Positions 7,471 through 14,121 of a stretch of 64,000 nucleotides of DNA are shown here, piece by piece. The notes beneath the pieces are model-generated. The model saw nothing but the letters and a program-made list of their open reading frames with translations, had not been told where the DNA came from and ran no database searches. The DNA is from DASXVX01 sp036504075 (GTDB taxonomy: Bacteria > Bacillota > Sulfobacillia > Symbiobacteriales > Symbiobacteriaceae), in contig DASXVX010000088.1 in the NCBI GenBank assembly GCA_036504075.1, positions 1 through 64,000 of the forward strand, in the 5' to 3' direction. Position numbers and translations under genes: made by a program. Numbering within the stretch: position 1 is the first letter of the stretch; every line of letters starts with the position of its first letter.

Positions 7471-7565
7471 AAATTAGTCGCCTCCCGCCTTTTCGCGACT
7501 GACGGAGTTAGTCGCGGTCTGCCGGCCGCTCCGGCGACTGACGGAGTCAGTCGCGAAAAGGCGGG
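7471..7565. repeat. Dispersed palindromic repeat, copy A
   Basis: This 95-bp segment contains a perfect 20-bp inverted repeat (7484-7503 with 7546-7565) and internal palindromes. Two blocks are shared with 60584-60658: 23 bases with one mismatch and 41 bases with one mismatch, in the same orientation and order. Both copies are intergenic. The inverted structure resembles REP/MITE-like elements. No coding content is seen. Confidence 0.8.
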
Positions 7566-7586
7566 GAACCCCCCGATGGGTTCCCC
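7563..7586 (-). terminator. Hairpin after the small DUF542/DUF1858-like gene
   Basis: An 8-bp stem (7563-7570 with 7579-7586) lies about 20 bases past the stop of the small gene at 7607. It abuts repeat copy A, has no long U-run, and may work together with the repeat hairpin. Confidence 0.45.
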
Positions 7587-7606
7587 GAGATCTGTTCCCC
7601 GAAGCG

Positions 7607-7816
7607 TCAGGCGAACGTACCCGTGTCCTTGGCCATGGCATTCAGGTCGGCCACCACCACGTCCACGTCGACCCCTTTCCACTTGGCCAGGTCCTTGAGC
7701 CGGGCCCCGCCGCCGGTCCGGAGCCCATCCGGCCCGAAATGCTTGGCAAAGACTGCGCGGGCCCCTGGCATCTGCACGGCGATCTCGGAGGCGGTCCAAT
7801 TCCGGAGGTTCGCCAT
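7607..7816 (-). CDS. Small DUF542/DUF1858-like protein
   Basis: About 69 residues. The pattern TASEIAVQMPGARAVFAKHF followed by LKDLAKWKGVDVDVVVADLN resembles the short helical N-terminal domain of RIC/ScdA iron-sulfur repair proteins (DUF542) and the stand-alone DUF1858 proteins. The cysteine usual at the centre of those domains is absent, the segment reading GPDGLRTGGGARL, so a role in iron-sulfur or nitric-oxide chemistry is not supported. The ATG at 7816 is nine bases after AGGAGG; a GTG one codon earlier is possible. It lies between the rnjB terminator and repeat copy A, with no obvious partner. Confidence 0.75.
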   Translation of the reverse strand: MANLRNWTASEIAVQMPGARAVFAKHFGPDGLRTGGGARLKDLAKWKGVDVDVVVADLNAMAKDTGTFA

Positions 7817-7838
7817 CACCTACGCCCTCCTGCCAGAT

Positions 7839-7869
7839 AAAAAATGGAGCGGGACATGCCCGCTCCATT
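7839..7869 (-). terminator. Intrinsic terminator of rnjB
   Basis: An 11-bp stem (7843-7853 with 7859-7869) is followed on the minus strand by TTTTTATC. This is the clearest terminator of the left half and separates rnjB from the small gene downstream. Confidence 0.88.
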
Positions 7870-7889
7870 ATGTTCTCCCACTGCGGCCC

Positions 7890-7934
7890 GACCTAGACCT
7901 TGATCTGACCTAGACCTTGATCTGACCTAGACCT
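7890..7934. repeat. 17-bp tandem repeat spanning the rnjB stop codon
   Basis: The unit GACCTAGACCTTGATCT is present twice (7890-7906, 7907-7923) plus 11 bases of a third copy (7924-7934). The third copy contains the rnjB TAG stop (7927-7929), so duplication of the region around the stop has left extra in-line TAG copies downstream. It looks like simple slippage or unequal crossover. Confidence 0.85.
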
Positions 7935-9603
7935 CCATGATGATCGGCAGGATCATCGGGCGCCGCCGGGTCTTCTCGTACAGATACTTGCCCAGCACGT
8001 CCCGGACGCCGCTCTTGAGCACCGCCCATTCGGTGACGTTACGCTCCAGGCATTCGTACAGGGCGTTTTTCACCCGCTCCTTCGCTTCGTCCAGCAGCCC
8101 TTCGGACTCCCGCACGTAGACGAAGCCCCGGCTCACGATGTCCGGACCGCCCATGATTACGCCGGTCTCCTTCTCCATGGCGACGACCACGATCAGGATA
8201 CCGTCCTGCGAAAGCTGCTTGCGGTCCCGCAGCACAATGTTGCCGACGTCGCCGACGCCCAGGCCGTCAACCAGCACCTGGCCCGACGTGACTTTGGCCC
8301 CAATGGCGGCGGAGTCGGACGTGAACTCGAAGACGTTGCCGTTTTCGCCGACCAGGATGTTCTCGGCCGGAATCCCGCACTGCACCGCCAGCCGCTTGTG
8401 ATGCAGCAGCATCCGATGCTCGCCGTGAATCGGCACGAAGAACTTGGGCCGGGTCAGGTTGATCATCATTTTCATGTCTTCCTGGCTGCCGTGCCCGGAA
8501 ACGTGCACGCCGGCGGCCCGGTCGTAAATGACCTCGGCACCGCGCCGATACAGGTTGTTAATCGTCCGGCCGACCGATTTCTCGTTGCCGGGAATCGGGG
8601 TGGCCGACAGCAACACGGTATCGCCGGGGATGATCTCAATAGCCTTGTGGTCGTTGACCGACATGCGGGTCAGCGCCGACATCGGCTCGCCCTGGGAGCC
8701 GGTGGTCAGGATCACCTGATTCGTGAGCGGCACCCGCTTCAGTTCATCAACGGTGATAATGGTCCCTTCCGGCGCTTGCAGGTACCCCAGCTTGGAGGCA
8801 ATGGCGACGGTGTTCTCCATGGAGCGGCCGATGACGGCGATTTTCTTCCCGTACCGCACCCCCGAGTTGACCGCCTGCTGCAGGCGATGGACGTTGGAAG
8901 CGAAGGTGGCCATGAGCACCCGGCCCTTGGCTTCCCGGAAAATCCGGTCGATGTTGCCGCCCACGGTGATCTCCGACGGCGTGTAACCCGGCCGCTCCGC
9001 GTTGGTGGAGTCGGCCAGCAGGGCCAGCAGGCCCCGGGCGCCCAGTTCAGTCAGCCGTCGGAAGTCTGTCGGCTCGCCGTCCACCGGCGTCTGGTCGAAC
9101 TTGAAGTCGCCGGTATGCAAAATGGTGCCCACGGGGGACGTGACCGCGATGGCGCAGGAGTCCGGAATCGAGTGGTTCACATGGATAAACTCCGCGCTGA
9201 ACGACCCCACGGTCACGGTCTCGCCAGCCATGACCGTCCGGGAATCCGGATGCAGGGTGAGTCCCGCCTCCTCCAGCTTCCCCTGAACCAGGCCCAGCGT
9301 CAGCCGGGTGGCGTAGATGGGAATGTCCAGGTTCCGAAGCAGGTACGACACCCCGCCGATGTGGTCTTCATGGCCGTGGGTCAAAAGCAGGGCCTTGACC
9401 TTGTCCCGGTTCTCCAGCAGGTACGTGAAATCCGGGATGACAATGTCGATCCCGAGCATCTCTTCCTCGGGGAAGGCAAGGCCGGCGTCGATGACGATGA
9501 TCTCATCACCAAACTGAATCGCCGTGCTGTTCTTGCCGATTTCACCTAATCCGCCCAAGGGGATGACTTGCAGTTTCTGGTTCTTCTCGCGATGGCGCGC
9601 CAA
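7927..9603 (-). CDS. rnjB: Ribonuclease J
   Basis: Metallo-beta-lactamase/beta-CASP ribonuclease with 5'-3' exo- and endonuclease activity, central to mRNA decay and RNA maturation. It has LGGLGEIGKN at the N-terminus, the metal site THGHEDHIGG, GDFKFDQTPVDG, the beta-CASP motifs STNAERPG, ATFASNVHRLQQ and TGSQGEP, then HVSGHGSQEDMKMM and the C-terminal TRRRPMILPIIMEV, very close to Bacillus RNase J. The start is the TTG at 9603 because AAGGAGGAAC lies just upstream and the resulting 558 residues equal the usual length (about 555); the frame is open 29 codons further. In Bacillus the gene between dapA and tepA is rnjB (ymfA), hence the symbol. It has its own promoter, a long leader with a strong hairpin, and an intrinsic terminator. 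Confidence 0.95.
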   Translation of the reverse strand: MARHREKNQKLQVIPLGGLGEIGKNSTAIQFGDEIIVIDAGLAFPEEEMLGIDIVIPDFTYLLENRDKVKALLLTHGHEDHIGGVSYLLRNLDIPIYATRLTLGLVQGKLEEAGLTLHPDSRTVMAGETVTVGSFSAEFIHVNHSIPDSCAIAVTSPVGTILHTGDFKFDQTPVDGEPTDFRRLTELGARGLLALLADSTNAERPGYTPSEITVGGNIDRIFREAKGRVLMATFASNVHRLQQAVNSGVRYGKKIAVIGRSMENTVAIASKLGYLQAPEGTIITVDELKRVPLTNQVILTTGSQGEPMSALTRMSVNDHKAIEIIPGDTVLLSATPIPGNEKSVGRTINNLYRRGAEVIYDRAAGVHVSGHGSQEDMKMMINLTRPKFFVPIHGEHRMLLHHKRLAVQCGIPAENILVGENGNVFEFTSDSAAIGAKVTSGQVLVDGLGVGDVGNIVLRDRKQLSQDGILIVVVAMEKETGVIMGGPDIVSRGFVYVRESEGLLDEAKERVKNALYECLERNVTEWAVLKSGVRDVLGKYLYEKTRRRPMILPIIMEV

Positions 9604-9731
9604 ACTAAGATGTTCCTCCTTTGTGGTTTGCACAGCAAAACAGACCTGTCGCTCCAGACGCCGTTCGGCCGGAATGACATGGATAGGCAAGAAATCGGAC
9701 CTACGAGGGCTACGTCGCCCTGATGATGACG

Positions 9732-9790
9732 GGTCAGCTGCCCTTTCGCACCAACGCCGTTCCGATGCGAAAGGCCGCCGTCTGCTGACC
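9732..9790 (-). promoter_or_regulatory. Long hairpin in the rnjB 5' leader
   Basis: On the minus strand the leader can fold into one extended hairpin: GGTCAGC (9784-9790) pairs with GCTGACC (9732-9738), and further in CCTTTCGCA pairs with TGCGAAAGG, with an internal loop of unequal length. It lies between the promoter and the start codon. RNase J is known to act on 5' leaders, so autoregulation through this structure is a reasonable guess but not shown. Confidence 0.55.
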
Positions 9791-9835
9791 TGTCGTCCGA
9801 CTTCTCCGTTCGCCGTTCAAATGACTGTCCCTAAG

Positions 9836-9864
9836 ATTATATCCAAAGGAAGACCGACATACAA
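9836..9864 (-). promoter_or_regulatory. Vegetative promoter of rnjB
   Basis: -35 TTGTAT (9859-9864) and consensus -10 TATAAT (9836-9841) are separated by exactly 17 bases on the minus strand. Transcription would start near 9828 and give a leader of about 225 nt before the TTG start of rnjB. It is the best sigma-A-type match in the window. Confidence 0.8.
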
Positions 9865-9930
9865 GACTAGACCGAATTCCCCTGACGGTCTCTTGCCCAG
9901 AGACTGGCCTTAATCGCCACGGAAGGGAAC

Positions 9931-9955
9931 GAGCCGCCCGAAAAGCGGGCGGCTC
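9931..9955 (-). terminator. Terminator of the HD-GYP/peptide operon
   Basis: A 10-bp G/C stem (9931-9940 with 9946-9955) lies 18 bases past the stop of the 41-codon gene and upstream of the rnjB promoter. The minus-strand tail GTTCCCTTCC is pyrimidine-rich but not a pure U-run. Confidence 0.65.
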
Positions 9956-9973
9956 TCCCTGTGTTTGGGCAAA

Positions 9974-10099
9974 TTACTTGATTTTCTTCCCCGACATGTC
10001 CCAGACGATCCCACCGTTCATCGCTCCAGCAGACGCGGTACCGGCCACGGCCAGCAGGGCCACCAGCACCAGCAGCAGGGCAACAAGCTTCTTCTTCAT
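9974..10099 (-). CDS. Small secreted peptide precursor (41 aa) downstream of the TPR/HD-GYP gene
   Basis: ATG at 10099, preceded by a perfect GAGGAGG ribosome-binding site at good spacing and 18 bases after the stop of the TPR/HD-GYP gene. The product begins MKKKLVALLLVLVALLAVAG, a textbook signal peptide with three lysines and a long hydrophobic core, followed by TASAGA. Cleavage after ASA or SAGA would leave a short peptide of about 15-17 residues ending in WDMSGKKIK. Gene size, signal sequence and position directly after a TPR regulator recall Phr pheromone precursors of Rap-Phr pairs, but that is inference; a simple membrane-anchored peptide is the alternative. It is cotranscribed with the upstream gene under the c-di-GMP riboswitch and closed by a terminator. 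I recognise no family. Confidence 0.75.
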   Translation of the reverse strand: MKKKLVALLLVLVALLAVAGTASAGAMNGGIVWDMSGKKIK

Positions 10100-10117
10100 G
10101 AACGTTTCCTCCTCGTA

Positions 10118-11617
10118 TCACACTTGGTTCAGCCTCAGAAAACGGTCCACCAACATCGGGTCCAATTTATGGCCGGCCATCGCCCGCAACTCCTCCATCG
10201 CGGACACGTGGCGCAACGCCCTTCGGAAGTGCCGGTCGGACGTCAGCGAGTCGTAGACGTCGACCACGGCCACAATGCGGGCCGGCAGCGGAATCGCCTC
10301 GCCTTTGAGACCGTCGGGCCGTCCCTGACCGTCATAACGCTCGTGATGATGCCGGATCGCCAGAAGTCCCCATGGGTGCAGCCCGAACGGGCGGACCATC
10401 TCTTCGCCGATGGTCGTATGCATGTCCACCCGGCGCCGTTCGGCCGCCGTGAGCGGCCCCTCCCGGCTGAGCACTTCGGCGTCCACCGCGATCATGCCGA
10501 CATCGGCGAGGCGGGCGGCGTGGCTCAACGTGACCAGTTCTTCCGCCGGCAACCCCAGGTCCTCGCCCAGCACCACTGCCAGTGCGGCGACGCGCTCGGA
10601 GTGGCCGCGCAGGTACGGGTCGACGCTTTCCAGGTCATCGATCTGGTCCAGCACGGCGGTCAGGAAGTCTAGCTGGTGCACCTCTTTCAACAGGTGGCTG
10701 CGGGTCGGGCGCATGGGTTCCGCCAGCACCTGCCGGATCAGTTCCGTGGCCCGCTGCCAGTCGGCATGCAGCCCCAGTTGGCTGAAGTAAGCGGCCGCGC
10801 GGTTCAGGTATTTGAGCGCCAGATTGCGCTGGCCCGATTGGGCGAAAATAGCGCCGAACAGCCGGCTCACCCGGGCGACTTCCTCCTTGTCGAAAGCGCC
10901 CACGCCGTTCAGCAGGGTGTTCAGAGCTTCGCGCCCCGCTTCCAGGGCCGCATCGCAATCGTTGCGCCCAAAATGCAGGCGCCCCAGTTCGGCGTGCGCG
11001 TAGGCGACGAAAGTGGCCTCCAGCTCATTGGCGAACCGCAGGGCGGTACGCAGGTCCCGCTCGGCCAGCCGGGAAGCGCCCAATTCCAGATGGGCGATGC
11101 CCCGGTTCATCTGCGCCTTGGCGGCGGCGCTCAGGTCGCCTGCCGCCTTGCCGGCCTTGAGCGCCTTATCCGCCGCCCGCTGCATTGGCACCCATTCCTG
11201 GCGCCGGTAGTGGAGCTTGCTCAGGTTTAGCCAGTAGGTCTTCGCCAGATTCGGGTCCCGGTTCGGACCCAGCGTCTGCGCCTGCGCAGCGTAGGCCTGG
11301 GCATCGTCCAGGCGCCCGAGGTCGGTGGCGACGTTCAGCAGGTTCATGTAGACCTTCAGCACGTCCACCGCGGAAGCCGACGGATGGCTGCACAGGGCCA
11401 GCGCCCGCTGGAGGTGGCCCATGGCCGCATCCAGTTCCCGGCCGGTGTAAGCCACGGCAGTCAGCGCATTGAGCGGTGGGATCATGAGCGCCGGGTCGCC
11501 TGTGTCCTCCACCAGCGCAAACCACCCGGCGAATTCGTCCCGGGCCGGCACCAGAAGCCCCCGGGTCAAGAGTCTGGCACCCAAAGCTCGGTGGCCCTGC
11601 ACTTCAGCGAGCGACAT
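10118..11617 (-). CDS. TPR protein with degenerate HD-GYP domain
   Basis: 499 residues. Residues about 1-300 are a helical solenoid of TPR-like repeats (for example MNRGIAHLELGASRLAERDL and ALKYLNRAAAYFSQLGLHAD). Residues about 325-499 are an HD-GYP domain: HSERVAALA, GPLTAAERRRVDMH, IGEEMVRPF, HHHERYDGQGRPDGL and PARIVAVVDVYDSLTSDR. The key LHDIGK motif reads LADVGM, so the HD histidine and following lysine are lost while the aspartate remains, and GYP reads GRP. Phosphodiesterase activity against c-di-GMP is therefore doubtful; it may act as a binding or signalling domain. The ATG at 11617 is preceded by AAGGAGG; an earlier in-frame TTG is less likely. A c-di-GMP-I riboswitch lies in its leader and a secreted-peptide gene follows. 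Role unknown. Confidence 0.9.
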   Translation of the reverse strand: MSLAEVQGHRALGARLLTRGLLVPARDEFAGWFALVEDTGDPALMIPPLNALTAVAYTGRELDAAMGHLQRALALCSHPSASAVDVLKVYMNLLNVATDLGRLDDAQAYAAQAQTLGPNRDPNLAKTYWLNLSKLHYRRQEWVPMQRAADKALKAGKAAGDLSAAAKAQMNRGIAHLELGASRLAERDLRTALRFANELEATFVAYAHAELGRLHFGRNDCDAALEAGREALNTLLNGVGAFDKEEVARVSRLFGAIFAQSGQRNLALKYLNRAAAYFSQLGLHADWQRATELIRQVLAEPMRPTRSHLLKEVHQLDFLTAVLDQIDDLESVDPYLRGHSERVAALAVVLGEDLGLPAEELVTLSHAARLADVGMIAVDAEVLSREGPLTAAERRRVDMHTTIGEEMVRPFGLHPWGLLAIRHHHERYDGQGRPDGLKGEAIPLPARIVAVVDVYDSLTSDRHFRRALRHVSAMEELRAMAGHKLDPMLVDRFLRLNQV

Positions 11618-11656
11618 CCCGGCTCCCTCCTTCCCGGTGAGGCTCGGGACCAATGC

Positions 11657-11694
11657 AAAAAGACCTGCTGCCGGTTAGACCCTGGCAACAGGTC
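11657..11694 (-). terminator. Riboswitch expression-platform terminator
   Basis: A stem of 11 bp with one mismatch (11662-11672 with 11684-11694) is followed on the minus strand by TTTTT. It lies between the c-di-GMP aptamer and the ribosome-binding site of the TPR/HD-GYP gene, where it can switch transcription off. Confidence 0.85.
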
Positions 11695-11718
11695 CTTAAA
11701 GGCACCTGTAACAGGCCC

Positions 11719-11795
11719 GGCAACCGGCTGTCATAGCCGCCTGACGGCGGCCTTAGACCCGTGGCTTTGCGTCCCCGGCTTTCGCCGGGTTTGCC
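11719..11795 (-). ncRNA. c-di-GMP-I (GEMM-I) riboswitch aptamer
   Basis: On the minus strand the segment has the GEMM-I layout: 5' GGCAAA, a stem capped by a GAAA tetraloop (CCCGGC-GAAA-GCCGGG), the invariant core GGACGCAAAGCC, then ACGGGTCTAAGG, a second stem with loop GTCA, CTATGACAGCCGG and closing TTGCC that pairs with the 5' end. The ACGCAAAGCC core and the tetraloop are hallmarks of this class. It is followed by a terminator hairpin and then the TPR/HD-GYP gene, so binding of c-di-GMP should alter read-through. Which state favours expression was not modelled. Confidence 0.92.
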
Positions 11796-11818
11796 TTTTT
11801 CGGGGACAAATTTCGACA

Positions 11819-11824
11819 ATTATA
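11819..11824 (-). promoter_or_regulatory. -10 box before the c-di-GMP riboswitch
   Basis: A consensus TATAAT on the minus strand lies about 24 bases upstream of the aptamer, in an A/T-rich patch following the dapA terminator. No good -35 at 16-18 bases is visible, so an activator or another sigma factor may be involved. Confidence 0.5.
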
Positions 11825-11876
11825 CACGCGTTATTGTAATTGGGCCATCACAATTCGTCCAACGCCGGGATGGTGG

Positions 11877-11916
11877 AAAAAGCCGCCTGAAGGGCTGGTT
11901 TTGTCCCCCAGGCGGC
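11877..11916 (-). terminator. Terminator of the spoVF-asd-dapG-dapA operon
   Basis: An 8-bp G/C stem (11882-11889 with 11909-11916) is followed on the minus strand by TTTTT at 11877-11881. It lies 37 bases after the dapA stop. Confidence 0.82.
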
Positions 11917-11953
11917 TCCATTCGCTCCCAATCGCCTGCTTTCACGTTAAACG

Positions 11954-12832
11954 TTACAGGAGTCCGGCGGACGCCAGTACCTCCCGCAGCGTCTCCCGCT
12001 CCTTCTCTGTGGCTTCCACCATGGGCGGGCGGAGCGTACCGGCGTCAAAGCCGGTCATGGCCAGGGCCGCCTTGACCAGCACCGGGTTGGTGACGGCAAA
12101 CAGCCCCTTGAAGACGGGTAGCAGCCGCCGGTGCCAGGCCGCCGCCTGGGCGTTCTGGCCTTCCACAAACGCCTTGATCATCTCCTGAATCTGCGGACCC
12201 ACCACATGGCCGGCCACGCTGATGATACCGTAGGCGCCCAGGGCGAGGTAAGGCAGCGTGAGCGCGTCGTCCCCGGACCAGACCGTGAACCCCGCCGGGG
12301 CGCCGGACAGGATCGCCGTCAGCTGGTTCAGGTCGGCGCACTCCTTGATGCCGATGATATTGGGCACCTCGGCCAGCCGGAGCGTCGTCTGGGGCGCCAG
12401 GTTGACCACCGTGCGGGAGGGCACGTTGTAGAGGATGCAGTCGAGGCTCGTGGCCTCCGCGATGGCCCGGAAGTGGCGGTAGAGCCCTTCCTGGGGCGGC
12501 TTGTTGTAGTAGGGCACCACCAGCAGCGCGGCATGAATTCCGGTCGCTTCGGCCCGCTTCGTCAGTTCGATGGTCTCGGCCGTGCTGTAGGACCCGGTGC
12601 CCCCGATGACGGCCGCCTTGTCGCCAACCGCTTTCACGACCGTTTCAAAAAGCTTCAGCTTCTCTGCCATCGTCAGGGTGGGCGATTCACCGGTGGTGCC
12701 GGAGACCACGACCCCGTCATTACCGTTTGCCACCAGGTAACGGGCCAGTTCGGCCGCCCGTTCGTAGTCGACCGAGAAGTCGCTGTTCATGGGTGTGACC
12801 ATGGCGGTCAGCAGCCGTCCAAAAGTAGGCAC
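11954..12832 (-). CDS. dapA: 4-hydroxy-tetrahydrodipicolinate synthase
   Basis: 292-residue aldolase-type lyase that condenses pyruvate with aspartate semialdehyde in lysine and dipicolinate synthesis. Features are VSGTTGESPTL near 43, the Y135 region (ILYNVPSRT) and Schiff-base K163 (IGIKECAD). The GTG at 12832 is preceded by GAGGAGGG, matches the family start (VPTFGRLLTAMVTPM) and gives the normal length; the open frame upstream reads as non-coding. It is the last gene of spoVFA-spoVFB-asd-dapG-dapA, 22 bases after dapG and followed by a terminator. Its product feeds DapB and, in the mother cell, dipicolinate synthase encoded in the same cluster. Confidence 0.97.
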   Translation of the reverse strand: MPTFGRLLTAMVTPMNSDFSVDYERAAELARYLVANGNDGVVVSGTTGESPTLTMAEKLKLFETVVKAVGDKAAVIGGTGSYSTAETIELTKRAEATGIHAALLVVPYYNKPPQEGLYRHFRAIAEATSLDCILYNVPSRTVVNLAPQTTLRLAEVPNIIGIKECADLNQLTAILSGAPAGFTVWSGDDALTLPYLALGAYGIISVAGHVVGPQIQEMIKAFVEGQNAQAAAWHRRLLPVFKGLFAVTNPVLVKAALAMTGFDAGTLRPPMVEATEKERETLREVLASAGLL

Positions 12833-12854
12833 ACGGGTCCCTCCTCGAATGGAT

Positions 12855-14084
12855 TCAGGCGTGTTTTGCACCAAGTCCGAATGCGTCATGGAGTGCTTGC
12901 ACAGCAAGACGAAGCGCTGCGGCTTCCACCAGACAAGAGATCGTCACATGGGAGTCGGCGGTCTGCAAGATCTCCACGCCGGCGTTGCAGAGCGCTTCGG
13001 CCACCGCGGCCATCACGCCGGGACGGCCCCGCATCGCCGCTCCCACCACCGATGCTTTGGCCACGCCGATCCGCACGACCGGCGCCAGCCCGATCTCCCG
13101 CAGGAGCGCCTCGGCCCGGACCGCCTTGCGTTCGTCGATGCAAAATGTGGCTCGGCCCGGCGAGACGTTGATCAGATCCACCGAAATGCCGGCCTGCGCC
13201 AGCGTCCGGAACAGTTTCTGCAAGGCTGGGTGGTCCGGCTCGGATTCCACCGAAACCTGCGCCAGCCCCGTCACGTGGGTGACGCCGGTGACCGGCGAAC
13301 CGCTGTGCAGTTCGCTCCAGGACGTACCAGCGGCCTCCAGGCTGTAAGTAATGAGCGTCCCCGGGCTGTCTTCAAACGTCGACTTGACCCGGAGCGGCAC
13401 GGCGTGCTGCATGGCGATTTCCACCGCCCGGGGGTGGACGACTTTGGCTCCGTAATGAGCCATCTGGGCAATCTCGTCGTAGGTCGTGACCGAGAGCGTC
13501 CGGGCGTCGGGCACCAGGCGCGGGTCGGCGGTCTTGACGCCGTCCACGTCGGTGTAAATCTCCACCACTTCGGCTTTGAGCGCCCCGCCCAGCGCAGCGG
13601 CCGTGGTATCCGAACCGCCCCGCCCCAGCGTGGTGACCTCGCCGCCCGCCGTGCTGCCCTGAAACCCTGCGACCACCGTGACGTACCCTTCCGCCAGGAA
13701 CTGCGCCACGGGGGCCGGATCGACTTTGAGAATGTTGGCTGATCCAAACGTGTCATCCGTTAGAATGCCCGCCTGGCCGCCGGTGAGGACTCGCACCGGC
13801 AGGCCCCGGCTCTTCAACACCCCGGCCACAATCACGCTGGAAATAATCTCCCCGGTCGAGAGCAACAGGTCCAGTTCCCGGGGGGCCAAGTCTGAACAGG
13901 CTGCGTTGGCCAGCTGGATCAGCGTATCAGTGGCGTAAGGTTCACCCTGCCGTCCCATTGCGGAGACGACCACGACGGTGCTATAACCGTCGCGCACCGC
14001 CCGCTCCACCCGGTCGGCCACCAGTTTGCGGCCGTCGGCAGTGGCCACGGAGGTCCCGCCAAATTTCTGTACGATGATCCGCAG
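12855..14084 (-). CDS. dapG: Aspartokinase I
   Basis: Aspartate kinase that phosphorylates L-aspartate at the head of the lysine/threonine/methionine and dipicolinate pathways. It shows IIVQKFGGTSVA, VVVSAMGRQGEPYATD, LLLSTGEIISSV, GRGGSDTTAAALG and two C-terminal ACT domains with HVTGLAQVSVE, GISVDLINVSPG and ADSHVTISC. Aligned by eye with Bacillus DapG, the first residue falls on a CTG at 14084, nine bases after GGAGGAGG; no ATG, GTG or TTG is in frame nearby. A CTG start is therefore proposed, giving 409 residues against about 404 in Bacillus. The frame is open further upstream only because it reads through asd out of frame. It lies 37 bases after asd and 22 before dapA. Confidence 0.93.
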   Translation of the reverse strand: MRIIVQKFGGTSVATADGRKLVADRVERAVRDGYSTVVVVSAMGRQGEPYATDTLIQLANAACSDLAPRELDLLLSTGEIISSVIVAGVLKSRGLPVRVLTGGQAGILTDDTFGSANILKVDPAPVAQFLAEGYVTVVAGFQGSTAGGEVTTLGRGGSDTTAAALGGALKAEVVEIYTDVDGVKTADPRLVPDARTLSVTTYDEIAQMAHYGAKVVHPRAVEIAMQHAVPLRVKSTFEDSPGTLITYSLEAAGTSWSELHSGSPVTGVTHVTGLAQVSVESEPDHPALQKLFRTLAQAGISVDLINVSPGRATFCIDERKAVRAEALLREIGLAPVVRIGVAKASVVGAAMRGRPGVMAAVAEALCNAGVEILQTADSHVTISCLVEAAALRLAVQALHDAFGLGAKHA

Positions 14085-14121
14085 GTTCCAACTCCTCCTC
14101 CCGCGCTGCGGCTGGCCGGCG

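Noticed and set aside
9867..10121. 84-residue minus-strand ORF overlapping the small peptide gene
   Set aside because: Different frame from the 41-codon ORF, without a suitable ribosome-binding site, and it runs through the terminator hairpin; the 41-codon frame has the signal sequence and ideal start context.
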